The notes under the pieces: model-generated
The model's database searches: none
Seen by the model: the letters and a program-made list of their open reading frames with translations, nothing else
Told to the model about the DNA's origin: nothing
NCBI RefSeq assembly: GCF_000222585.1
Contig: NZ_AFWE01000073.1
Location: 1 to 64,000, forward strand
Length of the DNA: 64,000 nucleotides
Direction of reading: 5' to 3'
Source of the DNA: Vibrio scophthalmi LMG 19158
GTDB taxonomy: Bacteria > Pseudomonadota > Gammaproteobacteria > Enterobacterales > Vibrionaceae
In this document: in pieces, positions 35,584 through 46,852 of the stretch
Layout of the letters: each line of letters starts with the position of its first letter
Numbering within the stretch: position 1 is the stretch's first letter
Program-made: the position numbers and the translations under genes

Positions 35584-37080
35584 ATGTCGTTAAGTCTCAC
35601 ATTACAACAGTTGGTTGCTCCTTGGCTGCCACTGAGCGGTTTTGCCGCTGATATCGCTGTCGCACAGCTTGAATTAGATAGCCGTAAAGTCACCTCTGGA
35701 ACGACGTTTGTGGCGATTAAAGGTCATGCCACTGATGGCCGTCAGTTCATTGATGCCGCACTTAATAACGGTGCAAATGCTGTGATTGCTCAAGCGTGCA
35801 GTGAAAAGCAGCACGGCTTAGTCGAACTGCGCGATGGTGTTGCTATCGTCTATGTTGCGGATTTAAGTCTACACCTTTCCGCCCTTGCTGGTCGTCTCTA
35901 CGCTCACCACAATAATCAATTGATTGCGGTGACGGGAACCAATGGTAAAACCACGATTACTCAATTGATGGCTCAATGGCTTGAGCTAGTTGGGCAGCGC
36001 GCAGCAGTGATGGGCACCACAGGTAATGGTTTCTTAGAGACATTGCGACCTGCAGCGAACACCACGGGTAATGCGGTTGAAGTACAGCGCACTATCGCTG
36101 AACTTGCTCAGCTTGGCGCAAACTACACCGCACTTGAAGTCTCTTCACATGGCCTTGTTCAAGGGCGCGTTCAAGCACTCGCTTTTGCTGCAGGTGTATT
36201 CACCAATTTAAGCCGTGATCACCTTGATTACCATGGCACGATGGAAGAGTACGCAGAGGCGAAATTTACCCTATTCAGCCAACATCAATGCCAGCATGCG
36301 ATTGTCAACGTTGATGATGTGGTTGGTCAGCAGTGGGTGAAGCGACTCGACAACGCGATTGCGGTATCTCTATTACCACCAAACGAAACCATTAAAGCGG
36401 ACGTGCCAGCGGTGTGGGCGACTGAGGTAGCCTATTCAGAGCAAGGTATTGATATTGCTTTTGATGGTCATTTTGGTGCGGGACAAATCTGCGCGCCACT
36501 GATTGGTGAATTTAATGCATCAAACGTGATGTTAGCGATGACGACATTGCTGGCATTGGGTATTGATAAGCAAAGTTTGATTGATACCGCATCACAACTT
36601 GAACCTGTGCTTGGTCGCATGGAGCTTTTTACCACCGAAGGTAAAGCCAAAGTGGTGGTTGATTATGCTCATACACCTGACGCGCTGGAAAAAGCACTAC
36701 TAGCACTGCGTGTCCATTGCCAAGGTCAGCTTTGGGCTATCTTTGGCTGTGGCGGTGAGCGCGACAAAGGTAAGCGTCCGATGATGGCGGAAATTGGTGA
36801 ACGTTTGGCCGATAGCGTGATTTTGTCTGATGATAACCCACGCAGTGAAGATCCAGCGGAAATCGTACAAGATATGTTGGCGGGGATGAGTCATCCTCAA
36901 CAAGCGATTGTGGAGCATCAACGTTTTACCGCTTTGCAATACGCGCTAGAGCATGCCGGCGAGCAAGATATTATTTTATTGGCGGGTAAAGGCCATGAAG
37001 ATTATCAAGTCCTAGCGGATAAAACGGTGCACTACTCTGATCGTGAATCAGCCCAGCAGCTACTAGGATTATCATTATGA
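35584..37080 (+). CDS. murE: UDP-MurNAc-L-Ala-D-Glu:meso-diaminopimelate ligase
   Basis: Mur ligase of 498 residues that adds the third amino acid of the peptidoglycan stem peptide. The ATP loop TGTNGKTT is near 118-125. The DNPR motif (about 417-420) shows meso-diaminopimelate, not lysine, as substrate. Three domains in the usual order. It overlaps murF by four bases. DapB, also in this window, works on the pathway that makes its substrate. Confidence 0.96.
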   Translation: MSLSLTLQQLVAPWLPLSGFAADIAVAQLELDSRKVTSGTTFVAIKGHATDGRQFIDAALNNGANAVIAQACSEKQHGLVELRDGVAIVYVADLSLHLSALAGRLYAHHNNQLIAVTGTNGKTTITQLMAQWLELVGQRAAVMGTTGNGFLETLRPAANTTGNAVEVQRTIAELAQLGANYTALEVSSHGLVQGRVQALAFAAGVFTNLSRDHLDYHGTMEEYAEAKFTLFSQHQCQHAIVNVDDVVGQQWVKRLDNAIAVSLLPPNETIKADVPAVWATEVAYSEQGIDIAFDGHFGAGQICAPLIGEFNASNVMLAMTTLLALGIDKQSLIDTASQLEPVLGRMELFTTEGKAKVVVDYAHTPDALEKALLALRVHCQGQLWAIFGCGGERDKGKRPMMAEIGERLADSVILSDDNPRSEDPAEIVQDMLAGMSHPQQAIVEHQRFTALQYALEHAGEQDIILLAGKGHEDYQVLADKTVHYSDRESAQQLLGLSL

Positions 37081-38435
37081 TAAATATGACTCTTAGCCAC
37101 ATTGCCCAAGTACTTGGCGGTGAAATGGTCGGTGATGATTGTGAGATTACACTTGTCTCTACCGATACTCGCAACCTACAAGCAGGCGCATTGTTTGTCG
37201 CCTTAATTGGCGAGCGTTTTGACGCTCATGATTTTGCTCAGCAAGCGCTAGAGTCTGGCGCGACAGCACTGTTGGTTTCTCGCCCTCTTGAAATCGCAAT
37301 TCCGCAGCTGGTGGTCAGTGATACTAAGCAAGCCTTGGGGCTGTTGGGAGCCTACGTGCATCAAAAATGTGCGACGCCAACGGTAGCGATTACCGGCAGT
37401 TGTGGCAAAACCACTGTGAAAGAGATGGTTGCAAGCATCATGGCGCAACAGGGCCAAGTGTTGTTCACCGCGGGTAACTTCAATAATGATATCGGTGTGC
37501 CGCTGACGTTGCTGCGTTCTACGCCGCAAGATGATTTTGCCGTAATTGAACTCGGTGCTAATCATATCGGTGAGATTGCTTACACTTCGGCATTGGTTAC
37601 CCCGGATGTGGCGCTGGTCAATAATGTCGCCGCAGCGCACTTAGAAGGTTTTGGTTCGATTGATGGCGTCAAACAAGCGAAAGGTGAAATCTACCAAGGC
37701 TTGAAAGCGGGTGGTGTTGCGATTGTGAACCTAGAAAGTCATGGTGGGCAATTTTGGCAACCAGCGTTAGCCGATAAACAGGTCAAAACCTTTTCAGTGA
37801 GCGATCCGAGTGCCGACTATTACGCCGATCATATCGCGATAAATGCCAATGGTGAAGCGAGCTTTACCCTGCATTCGCCGCTCGGTAGTGCCGCGATACA
37901 GCTGGGTATTATTGGTCAACATAATGTTTCAAATGCATTGGCTGCAGCGTCGCTAGCGGTGGAGCTTGGTGCTGATCTTGCGACGATTACTGCTGGTCTA
38001 GCGTTACTGTCTAAAGTGAAAGGTCGCGTAGAGTTAGTGGCGTTGAGCAATGAAATCCGCTTGATTGATGATAGCTATAACGCCAGCGTTCCGGCGATGA
38101 AAGCGGCGGCCGATCTTTTAGCTGGATTTAGCGGCACTCGCTGGCTTATTTTGGGCAATATGGCAGAGTTAGGCGATGAAAGCCTTGCACTTCACCGACA
38201 AGTCGGGGAACATGCAGCCCCATTTAATTTTGAACATGTACTGACTTTTGGTGCTGATGCGAAAGCCATCAGTGACGTTTGCCAAGGTCAACATTTTGAA
38301 TCACACGACAGCATGATTGAGTTTATAAAACAGCAGTTGCCGCATCATACTGGTCCCCACACATTACTTGTTAAAGGCGCAAACAGCGCTGGTATGAGTA
38401 AGGTTGCAACTGCGTTGAAGGAGATTTATTCATGA
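37077..38435 (+). CDS. murF: UDP-MurNAc-tripeptide:D-Ala-D-Ala ligase
   Basis: Mur ligase of 452 residues that adds D-Ala-D-Ala to complete UDP-MurNAc-pentapeptide. The ATP loop [13 protein letters not shown] is near 103-115, with the [10 protein letters not shown] motif near 326-335 typical of MurF. Two candidate start codons, 37077 and 37086; the first overlaps the murE stop and fits translational coupling. Its substrate D-Ala-D-Ala needs a Ddl ligase, which is not encoded in this cluster. Confidence 0.96.
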   Translation: MINMTLSHIAQVLGGEMVGDDCEITLVSTDTRNLQAGALFVALIGERFDAHDFAQQALESGATALLVSRPLEIAIPQLVVSDTKQALGLLGAYVHQKCATPTVAITGSCGKTTVKEMVASIMAQQGQVLFTAGNFNNDIGVPLTLLRSTPQDDFAVIELGANHIGEIAYTSALVTPDVALVNNVAAAHLEGFGSIDGVKQAKGEIYQGLKAGGVAIVNLESHGGQFWQPALADKQVKTFSVSDPSADYYADHIAINANGEASFTLHSPLGSAAIQLGIIGQHNVSNALAAASLAVELGADLATITAGLALLSKVKGRVELVALSNEIRLIDDSYNASVPAMKAAADLLAGFSGTRWLILGNMAELGDESLALHRQVGEHAAPFNFEHVLTFGADAKAISDVCQGQHFESHDSMIEFIKQQLPHHTGPHTLLVKGANSAGMSKVATALKEIYS

Positions 38436-39514
38436 TTATTTGGCTTGCAGAGCTGCTACAGCCATATTTCTCATTCTTTCGTCTATTTGAATACCTGTCA
38501 TTTCGCGCCATTTTAAGCGTATTAACAGCATTAGGTATTTCATTGTGGATGGGACCACGTTTGATCCGTCGCTTGCAAATGTTGCAGATTGGCCAAGTGG
38601 TGCGTAATGAAGGTCCTGAATCTCACTTCAGTAAACGTGGCACGCCAACCATGGGCGGTATCATGATCCTCGCGGCAATCATCATTACCGTATTGTTATG
38701 GTCCGATCTCAGTAACCCTTATGTTTGGGCTGTGATCTTTGTGCTATTTGGCTACGGAGCTGTCGGTTTTGTTGATGACTACCGTAAAGTGGTACGCAAA
38801 AATACCGATGGCTTAATTGCGCGTTGGAAATATTTTTGGCAATCAGCCATTGCGTTAGTAGTGGCTTTTGCTCTGTACGCACATGGCAAAGATACCTCTG
38901 CGACTCAGCTGGTGGTGCCGTTCTTTAAAGACATCATGCCGCAATTGGGCTTGATGTACATTGTCTTGACCTATTTTGTTATCGTCGGTACCAGTAATGC
39001 GGTTAACTTAACCGATGGTCTCGATGGCTTAGCCATCATGCCAACCGTACTGGTTGCAGCAGGCTTTGCAGCGATTGCATGGGCAACGGGTAATGTGCAG
39101 TTCTCAGAATATTTACACATTCCGCATGTTCCTTATGCCTCAGAACTGGTGGTGGTGTGTACTGCAATTGTCGGCGCGGGTTTAGGCTTCCTTTGGTTTA
39201 ACACCTACCCAGCACAAGTGTTTATGGGTGATGTGGGTTCATTGGCACTAGGTGGCGCATTAGGGACGATCGCGGTGTTGGTTCGTCAAGAATTTGTGTT
39301 GGTGATTATGGGGGGTGTTTTCGTTATGGAAACGCTGTCAGTGATCCTACAAGTGGGTTCTTACAAGCTGCGCGGCCAACGTATTTTCCGCATGGCGCCA
39401 ATCCACCATCATTACGAATTAAAAGGCTGGCCAGAACCACGCGTTATTGTACGCTTCTGGATTATCTCTATTGTTTTGGTTCTTATCGGTCTAGCGACTC
39501 TAAAAGTACGTTAA
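38432..39514 (+). CDS. mraY: Phospho-MurNAc-pentapeptide translocase MraY
   Basis: Integral membrane enzyme of 360 residues with about ten helices that transfers phospho-MurNAc-pentapeptide to undecaprenyl phosphate, making lipid I. The conserved GTPTMGG near 71-77, GFVDDYRK with the Asp pair near 115, [10 protein letters not shown] near 192-201 and the histidine cluster [13 protein letters not shown] near 321-333 are all intact. It overlaps murF by four bases and precedes murD by 12. Confidence 0.97.
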   Translation: MIIWLAELLQPYFSFFRLFEYLSFRAILSVLTALGISLWMGPRLIRRLQMLQIGQVVRNEGPESHFSKRGTPTMGGIMILAAIIITVLLWSDLSNPYVWAVIFVLFGYGAVGFVDDYRKVVRKNTDGLIARWKYFWQSAIALVVAFALYAHGKDTSATQLVVPFFKDIMPQLGLMYIVLTYFVIVGTSNAVNLTDGLDGLAIMPTVLVAAGFAAIAWATGNVQFSEYLHIPHVPYASELVVVCTAIVGAGLGFLWFNTYPAQVFMGDVGSLALGGALGTIAVLVRQEFVLVIMGGVFVMETLSVILQVGSYKLRGQRIFRMAPIHHHYELKGWPEPRVIVRFWIISIVLVLIGLATLKVR

Positions 39515-39526
39515 GGAAGACACTGC

Positions 39527-40849
39527 ATGACCATGCAACATTGGCAAGGTATCGAAAAAGTTGTGGTTGTGGGGCTCGGTATTACCGGGCTCTCTGTCGT
39601 TAAGCATCTCAAGCGTTTACCGCTAGATTTGCAGGTGAAAGTGATTGATACGCGTGCGACGCCGCCCGGTCAAGAGTCACTGCCTGAAGATGTTGAGTTG
39701 CATACCGGTAGTTGGCGCACCGATTGGCTATTAGAGGCTGATTTAGTGGTGACTAACCCGGGGATTGCGTTAGCGACGCCTGAGATCCAACAAGTGATCG
39801 CCGCAGGTATTCCTGTTGTGGGTGATATCGAGCTGTTTGCATGGCACGTTGATAAGCCTGTGATTGCCATTACCGGTTCTAACGGTAAGAGTACGGTAAC
39901 CGATATGACCGGCGTGGTGGCGAAAGCGGCAGGCTGGAATGTTGGTGTTGGCGGCAATATTGGTGTACCAGCGCTTGATCTGTTTGAACAACCGGCCGAT
40001 CTCTATGTGCTTGAGTTATCAAGTTTCCAACTCGAAACAACCTCAAGCTTACCTCTAGTGGCCGCTGCCTTTTTGAATCTTTCTGAAGATCATATGGATC
40101 GCTACCAAGGTATGGCAGATTACCGTCTTGCGAAACTGCGTATTTTTGATCATGCCCAAGTGTGCGTGGTTAATGCTGACGACAAAGCGACTTATCCTGA
40201 TGATGAAAAATCGCTGCTTGAGTTTTCACTAGAGCAGTCAAGTGATGCTTGCGTCATCGAGCACGATGGCGTTGAGTTTTTAGCTTATAAGGGTGAAACC
40301 ATTCTCGCGGTAAATGAGTTGAGTTTGGTTGGTCGTCACAATGTGGCGAATAGCTTAGTCGTGATTGCGCTGCTCAGTGCGGCCGGTGTTGATGTGAAAG
40401 CTGGCCTTGCTGCAATGAAGTCTTACAACGGTCTGACACATCGATGTCAGGTTGTTGCCGATAATCGTGGTATCAAGTGGGTCAATGATTCCAAGGCGAC
40501 CAATGTGGCGAGTACCCTCGCGGCGCTGTCTGGCCTAAATTTATCCGGTAAATTGTACTTATTGGTTGGTGGTAACGGCAAAGGTGCGGATTTTAGTGAT
40601 TTGGCACCCGTACTGGCGCAACTCAATGTGCAGCTGTGCTGCTTTGGCGCAGATGGCGATCAATTTGTGCCTTTGCATGCATCTGCTCTGCGTTTTGCTA
40701 CCATGCAAGAGATCGTTGAGTGGGCAACCCCACAACTGCAAGCGGGCGATATGGTGATGTTATCACCTGCGTGTGCAAGCTTTGATCAGTTCAGTAACTT
40801 TATGGCGCGTGGCGATGCTTTTGCCGAGCTTGCCGAGCAGTTTGCTTAA
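39527..40849 (+). CDS. murD: UDP-MurNAc-L-alanine:D-glutamate ligase
   Basis: Mur ligase of 440 residues that adds D-Glu to UDP-MurNAc-L-Ala. An N-terminal Rossmann-like UDP domain holds [12 protein letters not shown] near 14-25; the ATP loop ITGSNGKST is near 113-121; NDSKATN near 321-327 is in the C-terminal ADP/substrate domain. ATG at 39527 or 39533 are both possible; AAGGA lies 10-16 bases upstream. Confidence 0.96.
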   Translation: MTMQHWQGIEKVVVVGLGITGLSVVKHLKRLPLDLQVKVIDTRATPPGQESLPEDVELHTGSWRTDWLLEADLVVTNPGIALATPEIQQVIAAGIPVVGDIELFAWHVDKPVIAITGSNGKSTVTDMTGVVAKAAGWNVGVGGNIGVPALDLFEQPADLYVLELSSFQLETTSSLPLVAAAFLNLSEDHMDRYQGMADYRLAKLRIFDHAQVCVVNADDKATYPDDEKSLLEFSLEQSSDACVIEHDGVEFLAYKGETILAVNELSLVGRHNVANSLVVIALLSAAGVDVKAGLAAMKSYNGLTHRCQVVADNRGIKWVNDSKATNVASTLAALSGLNLSGKLYLLVGGNGKGADFSDLAPVLAQLNVQLCCFGADGDQFVPLHASALRFATMQEIVEWATPQLQAGDMVMLSPACASFDQFSNFMARGDAFAELAEQFA

Positions 40850-40897
40850 CCGCTCCTTAAACCTGATTCTTTCAACATAAATGAGATAAACGAGAAG

Positions 40898-42088
40898 ATG
40901 CCGTTGCGAAATGCGTTCGCCAATCTAAAACAGTGGTTTACTCACTCTGCACCCGAGGCGCTTTTTGATCGCCAGTTGGTGTGGATTTCGCTTGGCCTGA
41001 TGTTGACGGGTCTCGTGATGGTAACTTCGGCTTCTTTTCCGATCAGTACCCGTTTAACCGGGCAACCGTTTCACTTTATGTTCCGCCACGCGATCTTCTT
41101 GTTCTTGGCTTTTTCAACTGCTGCTGTGATCGTACAAATCCCGATGAAGCGCTGGCTGCAATATAGTTATCCACTGCTGGGATTATCTATTTTCCTTTTG
41201 GTCGTGGTGTTAGTTGGCGGTAAATCGGTTAATGGTGCATCACGCTGGATCCCACTCGGTCTGTTTAACCTACAACCGGCTGAAGTGGCGAAGTTATCGC
41301 TGTTTATCTTTATGTCGGGTTATTTGGTCCGCAAACAAGATGAAGTCCGGGAAACCTTTGTTGGTGGCTTTATCAAACCGATCGCCGTATTTGGTACTTT
41401 GGCGGTGCTGTTATTGTTTCAGCCAGACTTAGGTACCGTGATCGTTATGCTGGTGACGCTGTTCGGCATGCTGTTCATTGCTGGGGCAAAGTTGACACAG
41501 TTCCTTGCTCTGGTGGTGGTGGGCATTGCTGCTGTTATTGGTTTGATTCTCGCAGAACCTTACCGTATGAAGCGTGTCACCTCGTTTCTTGACCCATGGG
41601 AAAACCCGTTCGGTAGTGGTTATCAGTTAACCCAATCTTTGATGGCGTTTGGTCGCGGGGAGTGGTTTGGTCAAGGTTTGGGTAATTCGGTCCAAAAGCT
41701 GGCGTATTTACCAGAAGCGCATACCGACTTTGTTTTTGCAGTACTGGCGGAAGAGTTAGGTTTTGTTGGCGTTGTTTTAGTTTTAATGCTGATCTTTAGC
41801 TTGGTATTGAAAGCGATTTTTATCGGTCGTCGCGCCTTTGAAAGTGACGATTTTTTTGGCGGCTATCTCGCTTTTGGCATTGGTATTTGGTTTGCCTTTC
41901 AAACCTTGGTAAATGTGGGGGCTGCGGCGGGGATTGTTCCGACCAAGGGCTTAACATTACCGCTGATCAGTTACGGTGGTTCGAGTTTGATTGTGATGGC
42001 GGTTGCCGTCTCAATTTTGCTGCGTATCGACCACGAATGCCGCCTTCATGCGCAGCAACAATCTACACAGAATGCAGAAGATGAATAA
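40898..42088 (+). CDS. ftsW: Septal peptidoglycan glycosyltransferase FtsW
   Basis: SEDS-family integral membrane protein of 396 residues with about ten helices. It polymerises lipid II at the septum with FtsI. Family text is clear: [21 protein letters not shown] near 107-127, [10 protein letters not shown] near 170-179 and the C-terminal [13 protein letters not shown] near 347-359. GAGAAG sits just before the ATG. It overlaps the true start of murG by 8 bases. Confidence 0.96.
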   Translation: MPLRNAFANLKQWFTHSAPEALFDRQLVWISLGLMLTGLVMVTSASFPISTRLTGQPFHFMFRHAIFLFLAFSTAAVIVQIPMKRWLQYSYPLLGLSIFLLVVVLVGGKSVNGASRWIPLGLFNLQPAEVAKLSLFIFMSGYLVRKQDEVRETFVGGFIKPIAVFGTLAVLLLFQPDLGTVIVMLVTLFGMLFIAGAKLTQFLALVVVGIAAVIGLILAEPYRMKRVTSFLDPWENPFGSGYQLTQSLMAFGRGEWFGQGLGNSVQKLAYLPEAHTDFVFAVLAEELGFVGVVLVLMLIFSLVLKAIFIGRRAFESDDFFGGYLAFGIGIWFAFQTLVNVGAAAGIVPTKGLTLPLISYGGSSLIVMAVAVSILLRIDHECRLHAQQQSTQNAEDE

Positions 42089-43142
42089 AAATAAACGTTT
42101 AATGGTGATGGCTGGTGGTACCGGCGGTCACGTTTTTCCAGGCTTGGCGGTTGCCAAAAAGTTGCAGCAGCAAGGCTGGGAGATTCGCTGGCTTGGCACA
42201 GCGGATCGAATGGAAGCGGATTTGGTGCCAAAACACGGCATCGAAATCGACTTTATCAAAGTAAAAGGCCTACGTGGTCAAGGCATTGCTCGCCTTATTA
42301 AAGCACCATTCCAAATAATCAATGCCATCCTGCAAGCCAGAGCGCATATGAAAGCATGGCAGCCAGATGCGGTTTTAGGTATGGGTGGTTATGTGAGTGG
42401 CCCTGGCGGTATCGCTGCATGGCTATTGGGTATTCCCGTGGTGCTGCATGAACAAAATGCGGTGGCAGGTTTAACCAATCAGTGGCTATCCAAGATCGCT
42501 AAAAAAGTATTCCAAGCTTTTCCTGGTGCTTTTCCTAACGCGCAAGTAGTCGGTAATCCGGTGCGTGAAGATGTGGTGGCTTTGGCTGAACCACAAACAC
42601 GCTTTGCTGAACGCAGTGGCCCTATTCGTATTTTAGTTATGGGTGGCAGTCAAGGCGCTCGTATTCTCAACCAAACCATGCCGCTGGTGATGGCTGCGTT
42701 GGGCGAGGGGTATCAAGTGGTGCATCAAGCGGGCAAGAATAGCCAGCAAGAAGTCAGCGCCGCTTATCAAGCTGAGCAAGTGACACAGGCCGAAACGGTC
42801 GAGTTTATCGATGATGTTGCTGCCGCCTACGCCCAAGCTGATTTACTGGTTTGTCGCTCTGGCGCCTTAACGGTATCAGAAGTATCGGCAGCCGGTGTGG
42901 GGGCAATCTTTATTCCTTTCATGCACAAGGATCGTCAGCAAGCGTTGAATGCCGATCATCTAGTGGCATGTGGCGCAGCTAAAATGATAGAACAGCCTGA
43001 TCTGACAGTAGAAAAGTTAGTCGATGAAATCCGCATGCTGGATCGCAGCCAACTGCAAGCGATGGCCATTAAGGCAAGAAGCGCAGCTCAACTAGAAGCA
43101 GATAACGTCGTCGCGCAAGCGATCATCGACCTGACCAAATAA
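42081..43142 (+). CDS. murG: UDP-GlcNAc:lipid I GlcNAc transferase MurG
   Basis: GT-B fold peripheral membrane enzyme of 353 residues that converts lipid I to lipid II. The start is ATG 42081 ([16 protein letters not shown]), matching the E. coli start region. The open frame extends to 42003, but that part is the out-of-frame end of ftsW. The [10 protein letters not shown] loop is near 11-20 and [10 protein letters not shown] near 189-198. Coupled to ftsW by an 8-base overlap. Confidence 0.96.
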   Translation: MNKNKRLMVMAGGTGGHVFPGLAVAKKLQQQGWEIRWLGTADRMEADLVPKHGIEIDFIKVKGLRGQGIARLIKAPFQIINAILQARAHMKAWQPDAVLGMGGYVSGPGGIAAWLLGIPVVLHEQNAVAGLTNQWLSKIAKKVFQAFPGAFPNAQVVGNPVREDVVALAEPQTRFAERSGPIRILVMGGSQGARILNQTMPLVMAALGEGYQVVHQAGKNSQQEVSAAYQAEQVTQAETVEFIDDVAAAYAQADLLVCRSGALTVSEVSAAGVGAIFIPFMHKDRQQALNADHLVACGAAKMIEQPDLTVEKLVDEIRMLDRSQLQAMAIKARSAAQLEADNVVAQAIIDLTK

Positions 43143-43153
43143 CGAGAAAGACA

Positions 43154-44614
43154 ATGACGATTAAACATACCCAAGATTTGGCTCAGATTAGAGCAATGGT
43201 GCCAGAGATGCGCCGAGTAAAGTCGATTCACTTTATTGGTATTGGTGGCGCAGGCATGAGTGGTATCGCAGAAGTGCTGCTTAACGAAGGCTATCAAATT
43301 ACCGGTTCTGATATCGCTGAAAACCCAGTGACAGAGCGATTAACGCAAAAAGGAGCGACCGTTTATATCGGCCATCAGGCAGAAAACGTCGCTCACGCGA
43401 GTGTGGTTGTTGTCTCTACTGCCATTAATGAAGAGAACCCAGAAATTAAAGCGGCGCGTGAAGCGCGTATTCCAGTGGTTCGTCGTGCTGAGATGTTAGC
43501 GGAACTGATGCGCTTCCGTCACGGAATTGCGGTGGCAGGGACACATGGTAAAACCACCACGACAGCATTAGTGACACAAATCTATTCTGAAGCGGGTCTC
43601 GATCCAACGTTTGTTAATGGCGGCCTAGTGAAAAGTGCCGGGACTAACGCTCGCCTTGGTTCAAGCCGCATCTTAATTGCAGAAGCGGACGAGAGTGATG
43701 CGTCATTCTTGCACCTACAACCGATGGTAAGCATTGTGACTAACATCGAAGCAGATCACATGGATACCTACGGTGGTGACTTCGAAACGCTTAAGCAGAC
43801 CTTTATCGATTTTTTGCATAATCTTCCGTTCTACGGCCAAGCGATCGTTTGTATCGATGATCCAGTGGTTCGTGAGTTGATTCCACGTATTAGCCGCCAA
43901 GTGATCACCTACGGTTTCTCTGAAGATGCCGATGTGCGTATTGAAAATTACCGTCAAAATGGCCAGCAAGGTCAATTTACCGTGGTGCGCCAAGGTCGTG
44001 CGAATCTTGATATTACCTTGAACATCCCTGGTCGTCACAACGCCCTTAATGCGTCGGCAGCCATTGCTGTTGCAACGGAAGATGATATTGGTGATGAAGC
44101 GATCCTCAATGCGATGTTGGGTACGCAAGGAACGGGCCGACGTTTTGATCACCTTGGTGAATTTGAAACCGGTAATGGCAGCGCAATGCTGGTGGATGAT
44201 TATGGTCATCACCCAACCGAAGTGGACGTGACGATTCAAGCTGCGCGTAGTGGTTGGGAAGAGAAACGTTTGGTGATGATCTTCCAACCGCACCGATACA
44301 GCCGTACTCGTGATTTGTATGATGACTTTGCCAATGTACTGGAGCAAGTCGATGTATTGATCATGCTGGATGTCTATGCAGCAGGTGAGAAGGCTATTGC
44401 GGGTGCTGATGGACGTTCATTGTGCCGTACCATTCGTAGCCGCGGTAAGATTGATCCTATCTTTGTCCCAGAAACGGAAGCTCTGCCTGCAATTTTGGCA
44501 AATGTTTTACAAGACGGTGACTTAGTACTAACCCAAGGCGCAGGTGATGTGGGCAAAGTAGCGAAACAGCTCGCTGCGTTAGAGCTGAATATTGATCAAA
44601 TGCTGGCAATCTAG
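43154..44614 (+). CDS. murC: UDP-N-acetylmuramate:L-alanine ligase
   Basis: Mur ligase of 486 residues that starts the stem peptide by adding L-Ala. The N-terminal [17 protein letters not shown] near 26-42 binds UDP-MurNAc; the ATP loop [11 protein letters not shown] is near 129-139; DDYGHHPTE near 352-360 is typical of MurC. It is followed not by ddlB, as in E. coli, but by a 170-base gap with a promoter and then ftsQ. Confidence 0.97.
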   Translation: MTIKHTQDLAQIRAMVPEMRRVKSIHFIGIGGAGMSGIAEVLLNEGYQITGSDIAENPVTERLTQKGATVYIGHQAENVAHASVVVVSTAINEENPEIKAAREARIPVVRRAEMLAELMRFRHGIAVAGTHGKTTTTALVTQIYSEAGLDPTFVNGGLVKSAGTNARLGSSRILIAEADESDASFLHLQPMVSIVTNIEADHMDTYGGDFETLKQTFIDFLHNLPFYGQAIVCIDDPVVRELIPRISRQVITYGFSEDADVRIENYRQNGQQGQFTVVRQGRANLDITLNIPGRHNALNASAAIAVATEDDIGDEAILNAMLGTQGTGRRFDHLGEFETGNGSAMLVDDYGHHPTEVDVTIQAARSGWEEKRLVMIFQPHRYSRTRDLYDDFANVLEQVDVLIMLDVYAAGEKAIAGADGRSLCRTIRSRGKIDPIFVPETEALPAILANVLQDGDLVLTQGAGDVGKVAKQLAALELNIDQMLAI

Positions 44615-44676
44615 GCCGTTTTTTGAATATTTAGCGCATTTCTAGCGTTAAAGCTATGATTTCTTACTTTCAAGGT

Positions 44677-44704
44677 TTGATACTTTTAGTGACCCCAGTA
44701 TAAT
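44677..44704 (+). promoter_or_regulatory. Candidate promoter for ftsQAZ
   Basis: TTGATA (44677-44682), a 16-base spacer and a perfect TATAAT (44699-44704) lie in the murC-ftsQ gap, where E. coli has ddlB. It could give ftsQAZ expression independent of the upstream mur genes. Confidence 0.65.
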
Positions 44705-44784
44705 CCGAGGGTTAAAGCAAGTGCTTTGGCCTATACGAAGAGATAGGAATAACAATTGCGAGCATTAGCGAAGGACAACGGACT

Positions 44785-45567
44785 TTGATTAGAACTGTTT
44801 TTAACCAAGGACGTCGTTTAATCGATTTTCCACTAGTAAAAAAACACGCCGTTGGCGCCAGTTTTTTACTGGTGGTAGTGGTATTGATTGGCTCTCTGCT
44901 TTATTCCACCGTCTCGTGGATGTGGGATGATCAACGCTTACCGTTATCGAAGCTGGTTCTGCAAGGTGATTTAGAATACGTCACAGCATTGGATGTGCAG
45001 CGCGCATTTTCCAAGTTGGATCATGTCGGTACTTTTATGTCGCAAGATGTAGACGTATTGCAAGATAGCATCGAATCATTGCCTTGGGTTGCCAATGCCT
45101 CAATTCGCAAACAGTGGCCAGACACGGTAAAAGTTTTTCTTACCGAGCATCACGCAGAAGCTATTTGGAATGGCAATGCACTATTAAATGATGCTGGTAA
45201 AGTGTTTGACGGTGATATTGGTAAGCTCCACGGAGAACGCGTTAAGCTTTATGGCCCTGAAGGGACAAGTGCAGACGTGTTGGCGACTTGGCATAAATTG
45301 AGTCAGCAATTTGCGCCGTTGGATCTTACCATTACCTCGTTGGTTCTTAATGACCGCCGAGCATGGCAGATCATTCTCGACAACGGCATTCGTTTGGAGC
45401 TGGGTAAAGAATCACTGGATGAACGCATAGACCGTTTTATTTCGCTATACCAAAATCTAGGTAGTGACGCGTTAAGAGTCAGCTATATCGATCTTAGGTA
45501 TGATACGGGGGCCGCGGTTGGCTGGTTCCCTGAACAAGAGTTAGAACAAGAGAGTACAGATGACTAA
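44785..45567 (+). CDS. ftsQ: Cell division protein FtsQ
   Basis: Bitopic divisome protein of 260 residues. A cytoplasmic stretch of about 20 residues, one membrane helix (about 27-48), a POTRA domain beginning RLPLSKLVLQGDLEYV near 52-67, and a beta domain ending YDTGAAVGW. It recruits and holds FtsL and FtsB. No ATG is in range; TTG at 44785 with AAGGA nine bases upstream is the most likely start. The frame remains open to 44716, so another non-ATG start is possible. It overlaps ftsA by 8 bases. Confidence 0.94.
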   Translation: MIRTVFNQGRRLIDFPLVKKHAVGASFLLVVVVLIGSLLYSTVSWMWDDQRLPLSKLVLQGDLEYVTALDVQRAFSKLDHVGTFMSQDVDVLQDSIESLPWVANASIRKQWPDTVKVFLTEHHAEAIWNGNALLNDAGKVFDGDIGKLHGERVKLYGPEGTSADVLATWHKLSQQFAPLDLTITSLVLNDRRAWQIILDNGIRLELGKESLDERIDRFISLYQNLGSDALRVSYIDLRYDTGAAVGWFPEQELEQESTDD

Positions 45568-46822
45568 GACCGCTGATGACAACATTATTGTTGGTCTTGA
45601 TATAGGCACTGCGACCGTGTCGGCTCTAGTTGGCGAGATTTTACCGGATGGTCAAATCAATATCATTGGCGCAGGTACCAGCCCTTCACGTGGCATGGAT
45701 AAAGGCGGCGTCAACGATCTTGAATCAGTGGTGAAGTCCGTTCAACGTGCAGTTGATCAAGCGGAGCTGATGGCTGAATGCCAAATCCGTAATGTATTCA
45801 TTTCTATATCAGGTCGCCATATTGCGAGCCGTATAGAAAAAGGGATGGGAACTATTTCAGATGAAGAGGTCTCACAAGAAGATATGGATCGTGCGATTCA
45901 TACCGCTAAATCAATAAAAATTGGTGATGAACAGCGCATTCTTCATGTTATCCCGCAGGAATTTACCATTGATTACCAAGAAGGGATTAAAAACCCGCTA
46001 GGTTTATCAGGTGTACGCATGGAAGTGAGCGTGCACTTAATCTCTTGTCACAATGATATGGCAAGAAATATTATTAAGGCTGTTGAACGTTGTGGTTTGA
46101 CGGTTGAGCATCTGGTTTATTCAGGTCTGGCAGCAAGCAATGCTGTTATTACTGAAGATGAACGTGAACTGGGTGTGTGTGTCGTTGATATCGGCGCGGG
46201 TACCATGGATGTTTCTATTTGGACCGGCGGCGCACTGCGTCACACTGAAGTTTTCTCATACGCAGGCAATGCGGTGACCAGTGATATCGCTTTTGCGTTT
46301 GGCACTCCTGTGAGTGATGCAGAAGAGATAAAAGTAAAATACGGCTGTGCTCTTAGTGAGCTGGTTAGTAAAGACGACACGGTTAACGTCCCAAGTGTCG
46401 GTGGGCGACCATCACGCAGTTTACAACGACAAACTTTGTCGGAAGTGATTGAGCCGAGATATACTGAACTTATGGGATTGGTTAATCAAACTATCGATAC
46501 CGTTCAAGATAAGTTGCGCGAAGAAGGCATTAAACATCATTTAGCAGCCGGTGTGGTGCTAACGGGTGGTGCCGCGCAAATTGAAGGTTTGGTAGAATGT
46601 GCGGAGCGCGTGTTCCGCAACCAAGTTCGAGTTGGCAAACCTCTAGAGGTGAGCGGCTTAACAGATTACGTAAAAGAGCCGTATCATTCTACGGCAGTTG
46701 GTTTACTTCATTACGCAAGAGACAGTCAGATTAATGATGACACTGAATACAGCGAACCTAAACGCCAACCAGTGACCTCAATGTTCGATCGCTTACGTAA
46801 CTGGATACAAAAAGAGTTTTAA
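45560..46822 (+). CDS. ftsA: Cell division protein FtsA
   Basis: Actin-like ATPase of 420 residues that tethers FtsZ to the membrane. The phosphate-1 loop GLDIGTATVSALVGE is near 11-25, the second DIGAGTMDVSIW near 210-221 and the SHS2 insert lies around 85-160. The C-terminal amphipathic helix that binds membrane is intact (SMFDRLRNWIQKEF). It overlaps ftsQ by 8 bases; ftsZ starts 30 bases downstream. Confidence 0.97.
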   Translation: MTKTADDNIIVGLDIGTATVSALVGEILPDGQINIIGAGTSPSRGMDKGGVNDLESVVKSVQRAVDQAELMAECQIRNVFISISGRHIASRIEKGMGTISDEEVSQEDMDRAIHTAKSIKIGDEQRILHVIPQEFTIDYQEGIKNPLGLSGVRMEVSVHLISCHNDMARNIIKAVERCGLTVEHLVYSGLAASNAVITEDERELGVCVVDIGAGTMDVSIWTGGALRHTEVFSYAGNAVTSDIAFAFGTPVSDAEEIKVKYGCALSELVSKDDTVNVPSVGGRPSRSLQRQTLSEVIEPRYTELMGLVNQTIDTVQDKLREEGIKHHLAAGVVLTGGAAQIEGLVECAERVFRNQVRVGKPLEVSGLTDYVKEPYHSTAVGLLHYARDSQINDDTEYSEPKRQPVTSMFDRLRNWIQKEF

Positions 46823-46852
46823 CCTGAGCAGCAGGAAAAACGGAGATAACAC

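Noticed and set aside
43715-44347. 210-codon minus-strand open frame inside murC
   Set aside because: It is antisense to a conserved Mur ligase, with no domain or ribosome-binding site seen.
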